Assembly (NCBI GenBank): GCA_963854835.1
Contig: OY978526.1
Location: 32,440,501 to 32,504,500 of the forward strand
Source: Megamerina dolium
Taxonomy: Eukaryota > Arthropoda > Insecta > Diptera > Megamerinidae
Direction: 5' to 3'
Length of the DNA stretch: 64,000 bases
Below the pieces are notes generated by a model. The model was not told the DNA's origin. It did no database searches and saw nothing but the letters and a program-made list of their open reading frames with translations. Position numbers and translations under genes: made by a program. Each line of letters begins with the position of its first letter. Position 1 is the stretch's first letter. Below, one piece after another: positions 1 to 12,851 of this stretch.

Positions 1-338
1 TCAGTAGTAGAGAAAGTTGGAGTAGAGTGGAACACGGAACATCTTAGTCTTCATCGTTTACTATCGTTTATTCTATGTCATTTTCTACCTTATTATCAGC
101 TTACAGTAGGTCATTAGAGTGCACAAGCCTAGAAATTCGATAAAGAGTACCATTTCTAACTAGTTTGTCCATTATAGGTTGGCGGGAACTGTGTGACACG
201 ATATTTCGGACTTTAATTAAATTAATTGTGAATTTAAAAAAATTATCCAGCTTTTGGAATAAAAGCAACAAATTGTGCTGGCTAGCCACTTTGGCATCTA
301 TTGCTCCACTATTGTACAACTTTCTCCAGTATACTTAC

Positions 339-1928
339 CATTTTCCATTCCGGAAACATTGCCTCTACACCTTTGTTCTCTATATAGCTTGCAAAACCTT
401 CATTTAACCACAAATCATTCCACCAAGCCATCGTAACTAAGTTTCCAAACCACATATGAGCAAATTCGTGAGCTATTACACTAGCGACACGTTGTCTATT
501 AATGGTGGAACTAGTCGTGGGGTCATACAGCAAAGATGTTTCCCGATACGTTACCAAACCCCAATGCTCCATGGCACCAGACACAAAATCGGGTATGGCT
601 GCCATATCTGTAAATACGTTTAATACAATACTGAATTGAATAGACTTGATTTAATGAAACAGCTTAAGCAGATCTTACCTAATTTTGGAAGAGGGTATTC
701 AATTTGAAAATAATCGATGTAGTATTCAATTACAGTTTTGCCTACTTCCAATGCAAATGATACTTTTTCGATTTGTTGTGGTGTGGCAAAAACGCGCATC
801 TCAAATGTTTTACCAATTCCATTTGTATCGATGTCAACTTTCTTATGATCGAAATCAGAGACAATGAAACACGCCAAGTAGGTACTCATTGGAACACTCT
901 TATTGAAGAACACCTCTGTATATAAACCTTGGTTTTTACTAGTCTATAAAAACCCATGACAGTGGTGTTTACTTATTATCAAGATCAAATCAAGAAGTGC
1001 ACTTACCGCAATGTCCATATTTGATAGAGCATGATATCCACCATCTTTTGGGTGAACCAATGTAATCTCGAATGTTGCTTTCATAGCTGGCTCATCAAAA
1101 CATGGAAATGCTTGGCGCGCATATGTTGGCTCAAATTTTGAAGTCGCAATCCACCTTAAGAAAAAAAATAATAAATTCGCTAATACAACGATTTCTACTC
1201 CGTAAATACTTTACTTTCTCTTTTCATCTGGTTTCAAATATGATGAACTATATAATCCGACAATTTTGCCTGCCATCGTTCCCTCGTATAAGAGGCCTAA
1301 TTTGAAAACACGTCCTACATTAATTTTCTCATTCAATTCGATTACTAAAAATTCACGCAGCAGATCAATATAATGGTTTTTGACCAAAATCGTATCGCTG
1401 CCAGCATCAGTTAGATAAACATGATTTATTATCAAGTTATGAGAATGTAGAATAATTTCATCCGTTTCCGAAGTGACATTTATTCTGATCCACATTTGAC
1501 CCGAAAAATTGCCGGTTTCAATATCCGGATGTATGTACAAATCATAATGTATAGGATGAAGTGTATGCGGTAGTCGATAGTTGACCTAAAATGCATTAAA
1601 TCAAAACACCTACTTATTGGGGATTTGCCATAGAGTACGATTGCTTAACACTTACGGGTTCAATAGGCTGTGGTGTTGATGTTTCTGGCTCACCTTCCGT
1701 GCTGGTGCTAGAGGGCGTAGTCGGAGCGGGACTCGCAGTTGTTGTGGTTTTCAGAGATGCTTCCAGCATATCAAGTATTTCATGTGTTTCTCTGAGTTCA
1801 TCTTTTAAATTTGATTTTTGTACAGCCAAAATAACTGTAGCAATTGTAAATGAGGTCAATGCCAAGCCAAGGCATACCGAAATTATCTTTGCCGTGATAA
1901 TCATGATGTTAAAGCGTTTACGCCTCAA
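339..1928 (-). CDS. M1-family zinc aminopeptidase, N-terminal part (gene continues off the left edge)
   Basis: Membrane aminopeptidase of the M1 (aminopeptidase N) family, expected to remove N-terminal residues from peptides at the cell surface. Five exons join in frame: 1928-1656, 1585-1215, 1154-1007, 943-679 and 607-339, giving 442 residues. A signal-anchor helix lies at about residues 9-36, followed by a Thr/Ser/Pro-rich stalk (about 60-90), a type II topology. The exopeptidase motif reads GAMEH (363-367) where the family normally has GxMEN. The zinc site is complete: HEFAH (399-403), 18 residues, then E422 in WLNEGFASY. The last visible exon ends at a good donor (GTAAGT, 338-333); no continuing exon is recognisable in 1-332, so the C-terminal half lies outside. 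Start is the first Met before the basic patch RRKR. The family is certain, the paralogue is not. Confidence 0.9.
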
Positions 1929-2280
1929 CTAGAACTAACTCAAAATTGCTACTAACTAACTAATTCCGCTGTTAATTCTCGCGTTATCACATTATATTAC
2001 TAATCTAATCGAGCAAACACCAATAAAACCAATATTCTGATCGCCTATCTGATAAAGACAATTTTGTAGAGCTCTTGAATATGCTTGAAAATGTTTTGTG
2101 ATAAATACTGCCAATCTAATATAAATATTTAGGTACTACCTATTTGCTTTTTTACATATAATTTTTTTTTTTTTTTTTTTACAACAGATTTACGACATAA
2201 TTGAAAAGCATTCGGAGAAATCAGTTATTTCAGACAATTTTCTTTTTATTATTATTTATTTATCATTATTGTATGGTATC
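1929..2280. other. Intergenic: upstream of the M1 gene, downstream of the Osiris-type gene
   Basis: AT-rich non-coding stretch with a poly-T run at about 2161-2180. It must hold the M1 promoter and 5' UTR, but no clear TATA or initiator can be singled out. Confidence 0.5.
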
Positions 2281-2286
2281 TTTATT
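2281..2286 (-). terminator. Poly(A) signal of the Osiris-type gene at 2306-3481
   Basis: The minus strand reads AATAAA about 20 bp past the stop codon, a normal position for a fly polyadenylation signal. Confidence 0.6.
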
Positions 2287-2305
2287 GTGTAAAAAGAAGC
2301 GTTTA

Positions 2306-3481
2306 TTAATTTATCCAAGCTGCTGGTTTTCCCTCTACGCGATAGCCATTGTATGCTGCCGAAGAAGCTGCAGCTGTTAATTCAGATCTTCGACTGGGTT
2401 CGCCAGCCCAATATGATGGTGACACTTCATAGGTTTGCATCGGTTTGTTACTATTTCTGAACGCTGAGATAACCAATAGAAATATAGCTAACTTGCCCAC
2501 AAGTATTGATTTCATTAGAAGCAATTTTAACTTTGTTACCAGAAATGGAACGATTGCTGATTGTATTAGAAATGGCAAAATGAAGAGTGGCAGCACTTTA
2601 GTAACCATATCGTACTTTTTTCCACGACCTGTAATAAAGAAAATCAGCGATCAGCATCATTTTTCATGCATTTTATTTTATCTAAAGTTTGTTTTACTAT
2701 TTTCTTTACCTTGTTCGCTATTGTCACCCAACCATTGTCCATTCATAATGTCTTTAAGATTGTTGCTGTTCAATTTCACACTAATAATATTATTCTCCGT
2801 GTCCAGACACATATTGACGCCAGGACCTATGTTGTAGGTTGATTTTGTTGAATCTTTGCGGATTTTGTGTGCTCTCTTTTTATTCAGTTTATTGGAAATT
2901 TTACGTTTTCTCAGTTTAATTTTTTTCGCATTTACTTTCGCCACATTACGATTTTCTCCTTCAGCAAGTGCATATGAATCGTTTAACATATTTTCACTAC
3001 TTTCGTCAAGTAAACGTCGTTGAGTATTATTTTCGACACCATCCACTTCCATTGTTAGATTCTCCAACTCTCTGACATCGGGCGTTAGGTTGTCAAAAAA
3101 TGATACCTTACCAATATGTTCCCGCAACTTTTTCCTGTAATCCGAAGCCGTTGTATTTCCAAGATAGGTGCTCTTGTAATTTTTATAGATGCCCAAGAAT
3201 ATATTTTTCAATGGCTTCTTCATTTGCTTTTCAAATACCTCTTGCTGTTCCACTGACTCATTTTCAAAATCTGCCGTTTTTCTCACATCATTTCTTAATT
3301 GTGATTGCAAGTCTTGTTCTAAAAACTCTTCATTATAACTTAAGGTTGTTGTTTCTTCATTATTGTTTTTCAATACATCTTTGTTATTCTGAATCTCACC
3401 ACTTCTGTGTTCAGTTGCATTTGTTCTACTTAGCCTGAGTGCAACGCAACACATTAGAAGCATCCATAGCGATGGATTCAT
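2306..3481 (-). CDS. Osiris-family (DUF1676-like) protein, 364 aa
   Basis: Two exons, 3481-2710 and 2628-2306, join through a split glycine codon to give 364 residues. A signal peptide is visible at 1-22 (MNPSLWMLLMCCVALRLSRTNA). A long acidic and Asn-rich luminal part follows with several N-glycosylation sites, then a basic stretch (about 205-235). Next comes the Osiris hallmark: GRGKKYDM followed by a long hydrophobic segment (about 267-315). The C-terminal tail holds SYWAGEPSRR and ASSAAYNGYRVEG, resembling the Osiris Ala/Tyr tail motif. Osiris proteins are insect-specific, secretory or membrane, and linked to cuticle formation; the exact role here is unknown. The two-Cys region of typical members is not obvious, so this is a divergent member. 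It is transcribed away from the two plus-strand Osiris-type genes. Confidence 0.75.
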
Positions 3482-6400
3482 TTTTAATACATTTCACAAC
3501 ACAACAACAACAGCAAAAACAAAAAGCAAACAATAATAATAATTAGTTTAAACTTTTTATGTGTATTTTCTAATAGTGCACGTACTATGAGTATAATCCT
3601 TGCCTAATATTTTTATTATGTGTATTTACTTCAGTGGCCAATGAAGAAATACACTATATTCGCAATCGCCATGGATTTTATTGATTCCATCTCATGTTGC
3701 AATGTTTAAAACTCGCATAGATTCTCTTTATCCAATTGACCTGTTTGGAAATACATGAATTGATAGAAAAGAGAATTGGCAAACATGTTTATGCTCTTAT
3801 TGTTGTTCTTGATATTCTAGAAATACTAGAAATGCATAAGTAGGCTCGTTCATTGTGCAGTTACGGTGCTTAAAATTAACAGAAAAGAAGCATATGCGTA
3901 TGTACCTATTTTGGACTATTCCTCATAGGATCTAGAGAACCAAAGGCTACTATTTTGTAGCAACGAAGTACAGTAAAACTTGAGTGTATTTCGAAATGTT
4001 TCTTTAATGGATTTTGAAGAATTTTTCTTATTACTAATTCCAACCTTAGTAATCGTCATTGACATAAATATTACTCGCGAAATGAAATAATTCTGAAAAA
4101 TATGAAATTCATTTGATCGGTTCCACTTAAATACATTAAATGTTTTCCGCTCTATTTTAGGCATTTCGTACGCATCTATTAAATTCCCCCTTCCATAGAA
4201 AATCCCAAGGAAGCATCGCCGCCGTTGACGCAATTCGTCGTCGTGCGCAAGAACTTGGCCTCCAAATGATGTGAATTCAGTAACGAGGCTTCAGACGGAA
4301 CTCACTTCTTGTTTTGTTTATTCGATTATTTTTTGTAATCTGTTGCATTTGTTGCATTTTATTCATTCATTTTATGGAATACATCCAGCGGTGCAACCAT
4401 ACCTTAACTGTTGACCATTCGCATGACAGATTTTTTTCTCTTCAGGCTGGTAAAGGTTTGAATGGGCTTGGAGTCTTAGATTATGGGATGCAGCATGATT
4501 CTTTATTCCTTAAAAAACTATGGGAATTCTGACGTCACGATAGATAGATGATTGTTCGTGGCATAGTACTGGCTGAGTGGCTTTTTGAACTAGTAAAATT
4601 GTTATATTTGGAGTAACAATAATCCGCAGGCAACTCATGAACTGTCGATGTACCCCGTCGATAGCGCCGTCTAGTGGGACTTGTAGGGCGTAAAAACGAA
4701 GTCGATCGAATTGCCGCCGTTAATGGCGAGCCATGATTACCAATTTTTTGTTCCCAAAAGTACGTGAGCATGGTCCGAAAGAACTTTTCGCAAGATAATG
4801 TCACGTGTTAACTTATCCTATTTATTGAAGGAAGTGTGCTGTGACATTACGATTTAATTTGGCGCTTCTAGACTATTTTTTATAGTGCTATTTGAAGTCA
4901 TTGATATACGTGAACAAGACAACAAGATTGCAATATTGGCACCAAGATCCGGCTTTATGTGTTCGAAAAGGTAATGGAAAGTTGATGCTCCAGAATGACG
5001 TACCTCAGACGATTCCGCTTCGGCTATTGCCCGAAATCATAGTGAAGGAGATTATTTGATGCATATGTTACATGTAGATGGCACCATGTTGGATGATAGA
5101 GTAAAAAGTATACGCTTATTTGCCAAATTTCATTCCGTCCGATACTATGATATTGGATAAAACGAATTAAACAAAATACCTTTCGGAATACTCACATTTT
5201 CAGGAGTCTCAATAAACTCAAAAAAGTTCCTTCAATGGTGTCGAAGGGTGATATTCCGTTAAATTGTAAGACTGAAGAGCTAGCGAGAATAGGTACTCAA
5301 ATACCTAATATTGAACAATGTCAGCTTGTTGATATCCCACTTACCACCTGTAAACTTCATATATCGCAAAGCCAATGAAAGGTGGCACGACGAAAAAACT
5401 TTCGTAACCACCAGCAATATCAGGAATATCTGGCTAAGAAAGCTGATCTTATTTTCGTCGGTATTGTTTGGCTAAGGAAGAGCAGGAGGAATCTACCTTC
5501 TACTTCCCTCTGACAGTAGTTCTCTGCACGATGTCTTGGGCAAGCTTCGTAAGAAAAGCGTAATCATAGTTGAGGTATGATTTTATTATTTTTTTGTTTT
5601 CACTATTGGTGTGCATTTTTGGGCATATTTAGTGTTATTACATACAGGAAGTTCATATCGCATTAATGATTTTCAATTTCACTACTTACAGGTATGGTAT
5701 ATATACAATGCATATGTAATTGACGTAGAAGTCGAATTTGAAATAATTATGATTATATTTTACGAGACTATGGAGCGCATTTACCGCATGTACTGTCACA
5801 CAATAAACTAAACTTCAAATATAAAATTTGTACGTATCTGATCGACTTATTTCTTTTTATTTTACTGATCTGTAGACAGACTTGGGGAAAATGTTGAATG
5901 GAAGCAATACAAGTGTCCTGGTTCATACAACAAACATGATACAATAGTAAAGTGAATCTGAAGTAGGTTTATATGTTGCTTCAATTCTTAGTACTCTACA
6001 TATGTATGTATGTAATATGTACGTCTGTTGCACACGTTAATTCACATATACAATTTGCAATTATTAGTATGAAATACGTACATATCATAGTTATAAGTAG
6101 GTATGGTGAAGAAAGTTGTTATTCTTGCACTATTAAAGAATACGGCTTGTGCTTATATTGTATTCTCAAATTTATTGTGAAAGTATTTACATATGTACAT
6201 ACACATATGTACATATGTAATATATGTATGTGAATGTATATTCACGAAATTACTACAGTATGTATGAGTTTTTATAGTCACCTGGAATTCACACAATGTC
6301 AAACGAAAGCAAAATGAAATTTGTCGTGGAAAACATAGTAAGTTAGTAAGTACTTAGTACAAGTACCTACATTTTCAGCAGATGATTTTGAAATTGACCA

Positions 6401-7090
6401 AAAAAAAATTCAGCAAAAGAAAGCGAGCTTCGATTACATTTCCAAATTCAATACAATGCGTCCGCGGAAAGGCCACCACCGACGACATCGTTTACCAATT
6501 TCTCAGTCGTCGTGAAAGAATTCTTGCTTAATGTAATGTATGCGATTACATGACAGCATAAACACGTACGCAAGTATTAATTTATGATCGTGACGCATGT
6601 ACATTGAATTGATTAATTGTAAAGCGTGCACTCTCACACACGCTTGCATAGTGAAAATAATACTATTTCAGAGCATATACATTTATACGAACGTGTATAT
6701 TCGACTTTTCCAAAAAATACATGCATTTTTCAGAATATTATTTATTTTCTATGCGCACAAATTGTCTGCAAAAAAGTGTGATTTCTGGGGAGAACAACAT
6801 TGGAAAAGTAAAAATAAACGAGAAAAAGAATAACACCCGATTTCGGTTTCCAAATACGTTCGAAAATATACCTATGGTTTTAAAGGTAGCCGTGGATTTT
6901 ATCCGATTATGTCTTTCTTTCCATTCGTTGGTTAAAAAATAATCTTTCAGTAGCATTTTTCTTTTTAGCTGAAAAAAGCCATCTTTTTGGAGGTTAGAAA
7001 GAAAACGCATGCCAATAAGTATTTCTTCTTTTTCTTTTTTTTCTGCTTCTTTCTTTTCTACTGAAATACTGTTACACACATTTTATACTA
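3482..7090. other. Intergenic region, AT-rich with old transposon debris
   Basis: No gene is supported. Less AT-rich patches at about 4180-4270, 4600-4760 and 6420-6520 look like decayed coding or transposon sequence but match nothing I can name. At 6430-6525 one frame reads VRGKATTDDIVYQFLSRRE before a stop. At 6180-6230 there are many ATACATATGTA-type motifs, common in fly intergenic DNA. A probable LINE remnant at 5215-5400 is listed separately. Confidence 0.45.
5215..5400 (+). pseudogene. Decayed LINE RNase H fragment (probable)
   Basis: The plus strand reads roughly VSKGDIPLNCKTEELARIG followed by PNIEQCQLVDIPLTTCK, ending in an in-frame stop. This resembles the end of the RNase H domain of Jockey/R1-like retrotransposons (usual form GNxKADELAR). 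It is short and has no flanking ORF, so it is a dead remnant. Assigned from motif resemblance only. Confidence 0.45.
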
Positions 7091-7094
7091 TAAA

Positions 7095-7560
7095 ATTAAA
7101 AAGAATGAATGTTTTTGAATCAATTTCTTTTTCACATATTTATTGATATACATTTTATACAAAAACGTAGTAATTATTCGAAATGTTCACCTTTAGCCTT
7201 CACGCATGCATTAAGTCGGAATGGCCAATCACCAATAGCCACACGCACCTCATCATTGGAAAATTGGCTACAGCACGAATCAAAGCTGTCTTAAGGGAAT
7301 CATTGTTGAGGTATCATTTGTGGTAAACCAAATCCTCTTAAAATGTCCACAATTTCTAATCCAGTGGGTTTAAAACAGGACTGCGAGATGTCCTGCTGGT
7401 AAATTGTTTTAGCTTAGATGAACCTTTTTGACTCATGGAATCAGTTCAGATGCTTCCTTAGATGACTGTGAATACACCCTACCGAGTAAAAATGTTTTCA
7501 TCGCCTAACAAGATTTTTTTGCGCAAGTTACCAGAGTGCCTCTCCAATTTTCCATTTTTT
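7095..7560 (-). pseudogene. Degenerate Tc1/mariner-type (IS630 superfamily) transposase
   Basis: On the minus strand, frame fragments broken by stops read RKKILLGDENIFT, then ARSSKEAS-like remnants, then PVLNPLD-KLW, then NNDSLKTALIRAVANFPM and AKGEHF at the end. Order and spacing match the C-terminal half of a Tc1/mariner-type transposase (GDEK..FT, SPDLNPLDY.LW). The part between the first and second catalytic Asp is missing. Many stops and one large deletion make it a dead fragment. Confidence 0.65.
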
Positions 7561-8812
7561 TCATCTTCCGGGCTATAACTCAGTTTTATGCACTGGAGCG
7601 TTTTGAAAATATCACCTTCTTTCATTTCACACTTAAATAGTGATACGGTTCTCGAAACATAATATAGAATTCCCGGTGCATGCTAATATTTCATAAGCCT
7701 TGTGGTAATAACGGGATATGGTCAATTATTGTATTAAAATGCGTGTTTTCAATGCTGTAACAGTACTTATGTCATATATTAACGACAGGAGGATTCAACA
7801 CAGATGGTGGTTCTGATCACCAGGACATATAATTTTCCAAACCTGTCACATATTCCCTTGGATATTACTCTATTAACTCTTTGGGTGCAGAGTAATTTTT
7901 GGGAAATTTTAGTACAAAAGGATAGGAAATGCGAAATGAAAGTGCTGTAAAGATATGTAAATAAAAAAAATTAATTTAACTAATAAAAATAATGATTTAA
8001 TAAAAGAAGATAATGTATTCATATTTTTTGAGGAACAAACATTTCAATCAACTCAATTTAGAAATGGTAACATTTGCAAATGAAATTAAAATCATAGGCA
8101 CAAATTAAAAGTTTGACACAATTGACACAATCGACCACTACATTAATCCATTAGGAACACATCCAAAAATGCTGAATGAAAAATAGAATTTATTTGAAAA
8201 TCTGAAAATGTCATAAAATTTTTGAGCAGATTTAACGTATTTACATACCTTTAAAAATAAAAGCTTAAAAATAAATGTAAACATTTTCTTTTTTTCCCCC
8301 ATTTCATTTTATGTATGTAAATCCTTATTTGTCATGAAATACTTACGAATTTTTTGTCTAACACATGCTCGCATTGAACTTAACTTGACGACCATGTCAA
8401 TTAACCATAAAATAGTGCCATTCAATAATGCAATATGGACAATATGTATACACATACAATTGTACCTACATACACATACTTACATAGTTTCTTTTGCCGT
8501 AAAAGACTTTTCGCCTAACCCATTGTCAAATGTATAAGCACGCATTCAATTTGGATTGCCAGTATTCATATTTGTCTTTTTTTTTTTTGTTGTGAAATGA
8601 AATTCTTCGTTTTAAGTACGCCAGTGAATGATTAAAACCCACCGACACTGTCAGTCAAAAATCAATTGTTTGTAATCGCTCGACGATTGATCAAGGTCTG
8701 GTTGCACCTATCGCTAGGAATATTCAAAGCGTTTTTTAACAATTATTTTGTTACCACTGCAAGGATTGTTACGTGTACTCGTGAAGAAAAACAACTTTTT
8801 TTTTTAATCGAA
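7561..8812. other. Intergenic and upstream region of the small Osiris-like gene
   Basis: AT-rich sequence with no supported gene. The 3' part (about 8640-8812) is probably promoter and 5' UTR of the gene starting at 8813. An upstream in-frame ATG at 8666 exists, but its extra residues lack any signal-peptide logic. Confidence 0.45.
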
Positions 8813-9358
8813 ATGATCAACAATAAGCAAATCGTATTGTTCGTGGTAGTAATGTGCATCCTACTTAATGGAGCAATTTGCGAAGACAACAACAGTGATT
8901 CTAATGTTGCCGGTTCGTTATACTCAATTCATATTGTAGATAAAACAAAAAAATGTTGCTTAAAGACTGCATTCGATAAATTATGTTATTCTATAATATA
9001 TTACAGAAGGGCGAACATTTAGTCATCACTTTTTGAAGCGTTTGAGCTTTGCGGTTGTACCGGGCGCATTCGTTGTCGGTGTCATCACCACCCTCCTAGC
9101 TGCACTAACTGTGGTATCGATGAAGGGCTTGGGTGTAGGGGTATGTATCTGTGCATATACATATACATAATTTGCCTTCACTAATTACTCACATGATTTT
9201 TCCAGATCATACTTCTGGTACTCGCCATTGGACAAATGCTTTCTCGAGCGTTGCCTCAAGTGCATGCAACAGCTGCGTATGCTGCTCCAGCACCAGTACC
9301 TGTCGTCTACTCGCATTCACATACTCAACAGCCAGTTTGGCTTGAAAAAGAATGGTAG
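8813..9358 (+). CDS. Small Osiris-like secreted or membrane protein, 128 aa
   Basis: Three exons (8813-8912, 9007-9140, 9206-9358) join in frame to 128 residues. The start at 8813 gives a clear signal peptide (MINNKQIVLFVVVMCILLNGAICE). A mature part HHFLKRLSFAVVPGAFVVGVITTLLAALTVVSMKGLGVGIILLVLAIGQML follows: a long hydrophobic stretch with a Lys-Gly turn, as in the Osiris/DUF1676 membrane region. The tail is Ala/Pro/Val/His-rich (ATAAYAAPAPVPVV, then HSHTQQ). It looks like a shortened Osiris-type gene without the N-terminal two-Cys domain. Context supports this, since Osiris-type genes lie on both sides. A canonical AATAAA follows at about 9543. Exact family membership is inferred. Confidence 0.7.
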
Positions 9359-9374
9359 ATAATTGTATTCCAAC

Positions 9375-9380
<6 letters not shown>

Positions 9381-9405
<25 letters not shown>
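9381..9405 (+). repeat. (ACC)n microsatellite in the 3' UTR
   Basis: About eight ACC units begin 23 bp after the stop codon of the 128-aa gene, inside its likely 3' UTR. Confidence 0.9.
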
Positions 9406-10998
9406 ACGATTGAGTAATAACCACTCGAATCGAAACAAAATACCAAAAATGTTTAGTAATTTATTGTTGATTAAGTTAATAATAAGAAATTATTTATTTA
9501 TTACTCTGTGTATTTAAATACGAATTGCATGTACAAATTGCAATAAATGAAAGAAGCTATCAGGTCAAAATGTAGAATATAAAACAAACCTAAACGCAAT
9601 ACTTTATTGAAAGGTTCTATGTATATATATTTCCTTGGTTCTAAGAGCTATACAAACTGTAAGTACTAAAAATGTACTACATAGTGTATGCAATTGAAAG
9701 TAAAATTCCATGGTGTATCCCTCAGAACATGTTTTGTATTTATAATTAACCAAGTAACCAAAAAGCGCGCAAAATTCAAATACTTTAATTAACCCAAGGA
9801 GAAAGTGTTACCATTAGGCTATTATGACAATTGAATTATTGATTATTTGTTTTTAACGTCGCGACCTAATTAATTATTCTTTTATAGGCAATTCAATATA
9901 ATGCAATTTGGTAAAATTATATTGTAATACATTTGTTTTCCATTCTACCTCTTAACCTATCCCACTATCAAATAGTTATAACTTCTGAGAACTGCACTTC
10001 AAAATGGAACACATTTACAGATTTTATGATAAACGGAGGAACACATGCTAATCTAATTCTAGTAGCACATAACTTTTCGGGGATCGAAAAACTCATAAAA
10101 AAATTCCACACCATCTTGTTCCTCGTTTTCGCGTTTCGTCCGTACAGTTTAGGTTGTTAATGTTTGTTTCCGCTAGCTAGATTTTACCGGGGTGTCCATA
10201 ATGGGTTTCCAAATAGCAGAGGAAATGGAAAATAACTTCTATCTGGGTATAGCTGCAACAGAACGCGTTGTTAGAAATTCCCATTTTGGCTGCCTGCTTT
10301 CCAATAGGCCAGATCCCAATAAAACATTTCAACCATTCTTGAAATATGGGATCGAGTCTTAAAAAAATAGAGCAAAAATATCATATTTTAATGCATTTAA
10401 CCCTCAAAACCCAATTACAACAATCAAAACAAAGAATGAGTAACACGTTTCAACGGCCTTTCTGTCTTGACTTCTGATTTGCAAAAATCCCTATTTCCAG
10501 ATATTGGCCTTCAAACTAGAAAAATAGTATAAGGGCCAGCTGACAAGTCAGTGATGAACTCTGGGAATATCTACATATTTTATATAGTTTGTAAACGTAT
10601 GTACCACCTCAACTCAAATTGGAACGACGGGAGCGCCACACGGTGGTTATTCCGAGAACTTTTTGATTACGGTGGTATGTCCATTAGTTTCGTTTTGAGA
10701 GGAGCTCAAATGTCGCTAAGCTCTCAGGACGTTACATTGAGGTCACCATCGAAAAATATAATTAACTAAAATCATAATATCGTTTCAGACGACCATCGAA
10801 TATAGTTGAGTGAAATAACCGAGATGGTAAACCGCTCAAAAGATGGATGTGAATAAAGTATCGCCGTGTTGAGTGCCGAGTTTACTGTTCAAGCCAGGAC
10901 AATACACAGGTCAATCCTGCAACATCGTAAGTGTAACATTAGTTGAGTTGCACCCTGCAACTTCTTTCAATTTCCAAATATTATAAAATACATCGGAA
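9406..10998. other. Intergenic region
   Basis: No gene supported. The first part holds the 3' UTR and AATAAA (about 9543) of the preceding gene. A less AT-rich patch at 10610-10760 has no recognisable product. Confidence 0.4.
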
Positions 10999-10999
10999 C

Positions 11000-11095
11000 T
11001 GGGTGTCGTAGCTAAGTGGTTAGAGCGTTGGTCTTCTGAACTGTAGGTCATGGGTTCAATCCCCGGCTGAAGCATAAATTTAATATTGGAAGTAA
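11000..11095 (+). mobile_element. tRNA-derived SINE, 5' head only
   Basis: It contains an RNA polymerase III A box (TAGCTAAGTGG) and B box (GGTTCAATCCC) at tRNA spacing, then the start of the SINE body (TTTAATATTGGAAG). The acceptor ends do not pair, so it is not a working tRNA. It matches the head of the longer copies at 35.3 and 45.2 kb. Confidence 0.7.
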
Positions 11096-11159
11096 AAAAT
11101 TTGCGTCAAACGAAAAGATAATTTCTGAAGCAGATGACTATTTTGAGGAATTCGGCAAA

Positions 11160-11690
11160 TCGTATTGTTCGGATTGCTTAGGTAGGTTCGTAGGTTAAGG
11201 TAGCAGATGCAGGATAATCTCCACTTCTTCTTCGTCCTTGCAGTTCCTACAAAAGTCATGCTGTTAATGACGTAATAATTCTTGCACCGTCTTACCCAGG
11301 ATAAAGCGTGTCCACCGGTCGTTTGTCTTGTGTATCGCTCTCCTCCTTATTACCAGGTAATATGTGCTCAGTGGATTGCCCAAGCTTCTAAATTCGGGAA
11401 ATAGTTCTAGTGTTGCCATTCTCTGTTTGAGGTGGAGAATATAGAAGTTTCTGCAATGTCGTTAGTAGACAAAACGGAAGGCTTATGGGTTGAAGGCCAT
11501 TGAGTATGATCTGGGAGCGTTTTTCTGATTTTAGAATACAGACAACTCTATCTCTGCGCCATTCCTTAGGAATATAGTTAAGGTGGATGCAACTGATGAA
11601 AATCACTCTTAACTGCTCTATGACGCTTCTTTCGAAGTTTTGTAGTTGAGCTCGACGTATGGTTTGAATCTTATTATGGCCCACAGTTCG
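11160..11690 (-). pseudogene. Truncated non-LTR retrotransposon (RT start joined to the 3' end of the ORF)
   Basis: The minus strand reads LRVIFISCIHLNYIPKEWRRDRVVCILK and LQPISLPFCLLTTLQKLL, matching the N-terminal reverse transcriptase blocks of Jockey-like LINEs. Further downstream it reads GNPLSTYYLVIRRRAIHKTNDRWTRFILGK and FCRNCKDEEEVEIILHLL, the usual C-terminal cysteine motif of such elements. The catalytic core between them is deleted, so the copy is dead. Confidence 0.65.
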
Positions 11691-12851
11691 GAAGTCTATC
11701 CAGCTAAGAGGGACTACGAAGAGGAATAAATCAATTTCTTGAATAAATTAATTCTGTGTTCAATTGTCATGGACACCTCAGTCTGCCCTTGAATGCTTGG
11801 TAATTTCGATGAAGATTTGGGTAATGAGCTATCATATATTGAAATCAGAGCATATGTATTAGTTTGCTCAGCTTTGACTCCAGTTTAGAACAACTTTTAA
11901 TAATCGTATCGCAGCTGCGATTAAAACAAACGTGTAACTATAATTACGTGAGGTATTTAATCTGATAAAAATCATATCTATTGGAGCAACAAATAAACGA
12001 AATATACTTCATCCGTATGATTATTAAATTTACTCTGTTTGACTCGTTACAGTTCTGTCCAAAACACAACACGCACTAAAGGAAGAAAAGGGAAGTTCGC
12101 CCAAATTGTAATAGTAATAAATTGAAATTCTCTCATTTCCAAACCTCCATAGCGGAAGTCTAAAAGCGGTTTAAAAAGGATAATTTTTCGTTTGCAATTT
12201 CCATTTTGATAAGAAAATCAGGTATAAATAAATAACAAGAACAATCGTACTGAAATAAATCTAAAATATTATTGAACAATCGATTATAGCATTGTGTGCA
12301 TAGTACGTAAGCAGACCATACTAATTTAAGCTGCAATAAATAGCTTGCACTAGTTTTTCCCCCCAAGAAGGAAACTAGGTCATATTAAAACGGTTATTTC
12401 TCTTACATTCATATACATTCGTATGTATAGATTTATATGTTCAAGGTTCGAACATTGTTGGGAACGGTTAAATTGAATTTTAATAAAAAAAAAATGATAA
12501 TAATAACAAAAACAGCATCAAGCCACAACGCAGCAAACGGAATTTCTCTTTTTTCTTTGCAATTGCATTGAAATGAAATGCAACTAAATAACAAGAAAGT
12601 CCACAATTACAAATTTAGAACAGAAGGAATTGTAATATAATATATGATACGAAGTCTACATACTAGAGTGTTGCACTTGTCTATGCGCGTATGCGCACAG
12701 TTAGTATCAAACAATACGCCTGAGCAGTAGTGCAAAAACGATTCTTATAGCAAGCACGTACAAATGATTTTTGAATTGATTTAAATTCTATTTTATACTC
12801 GTATGATGTACATAATTTTAAATTCTTAAAAGTGACTAATAGAAAAACAAA
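11691..12851. other. Intergenic region upstream of the Osiris-type gene at 12852
   Basis: AT-rich and without a supported gene. The promoter of the 12852 gene must lie in its right part; no core element is distinctive. Confidence 0.4.

Noticed and set aside
1..332. Next exon of the M1 aminopeptidase
   Set aside because: No stretch resembles the expected continuation, so it must lie outside the window.
8666..8812. Upstream in-frame ATG of the small Osiris-like gene
   Set aside because: The ATG at 8813 gives a standard signal peptide; the longer form would bury it.
11000..11075. Possible tRNA gene with A and B boxes
   Set aside because: The acceptor-stem ends do not pair and the sequence is shared with SINE copies, so it is a SINE head.
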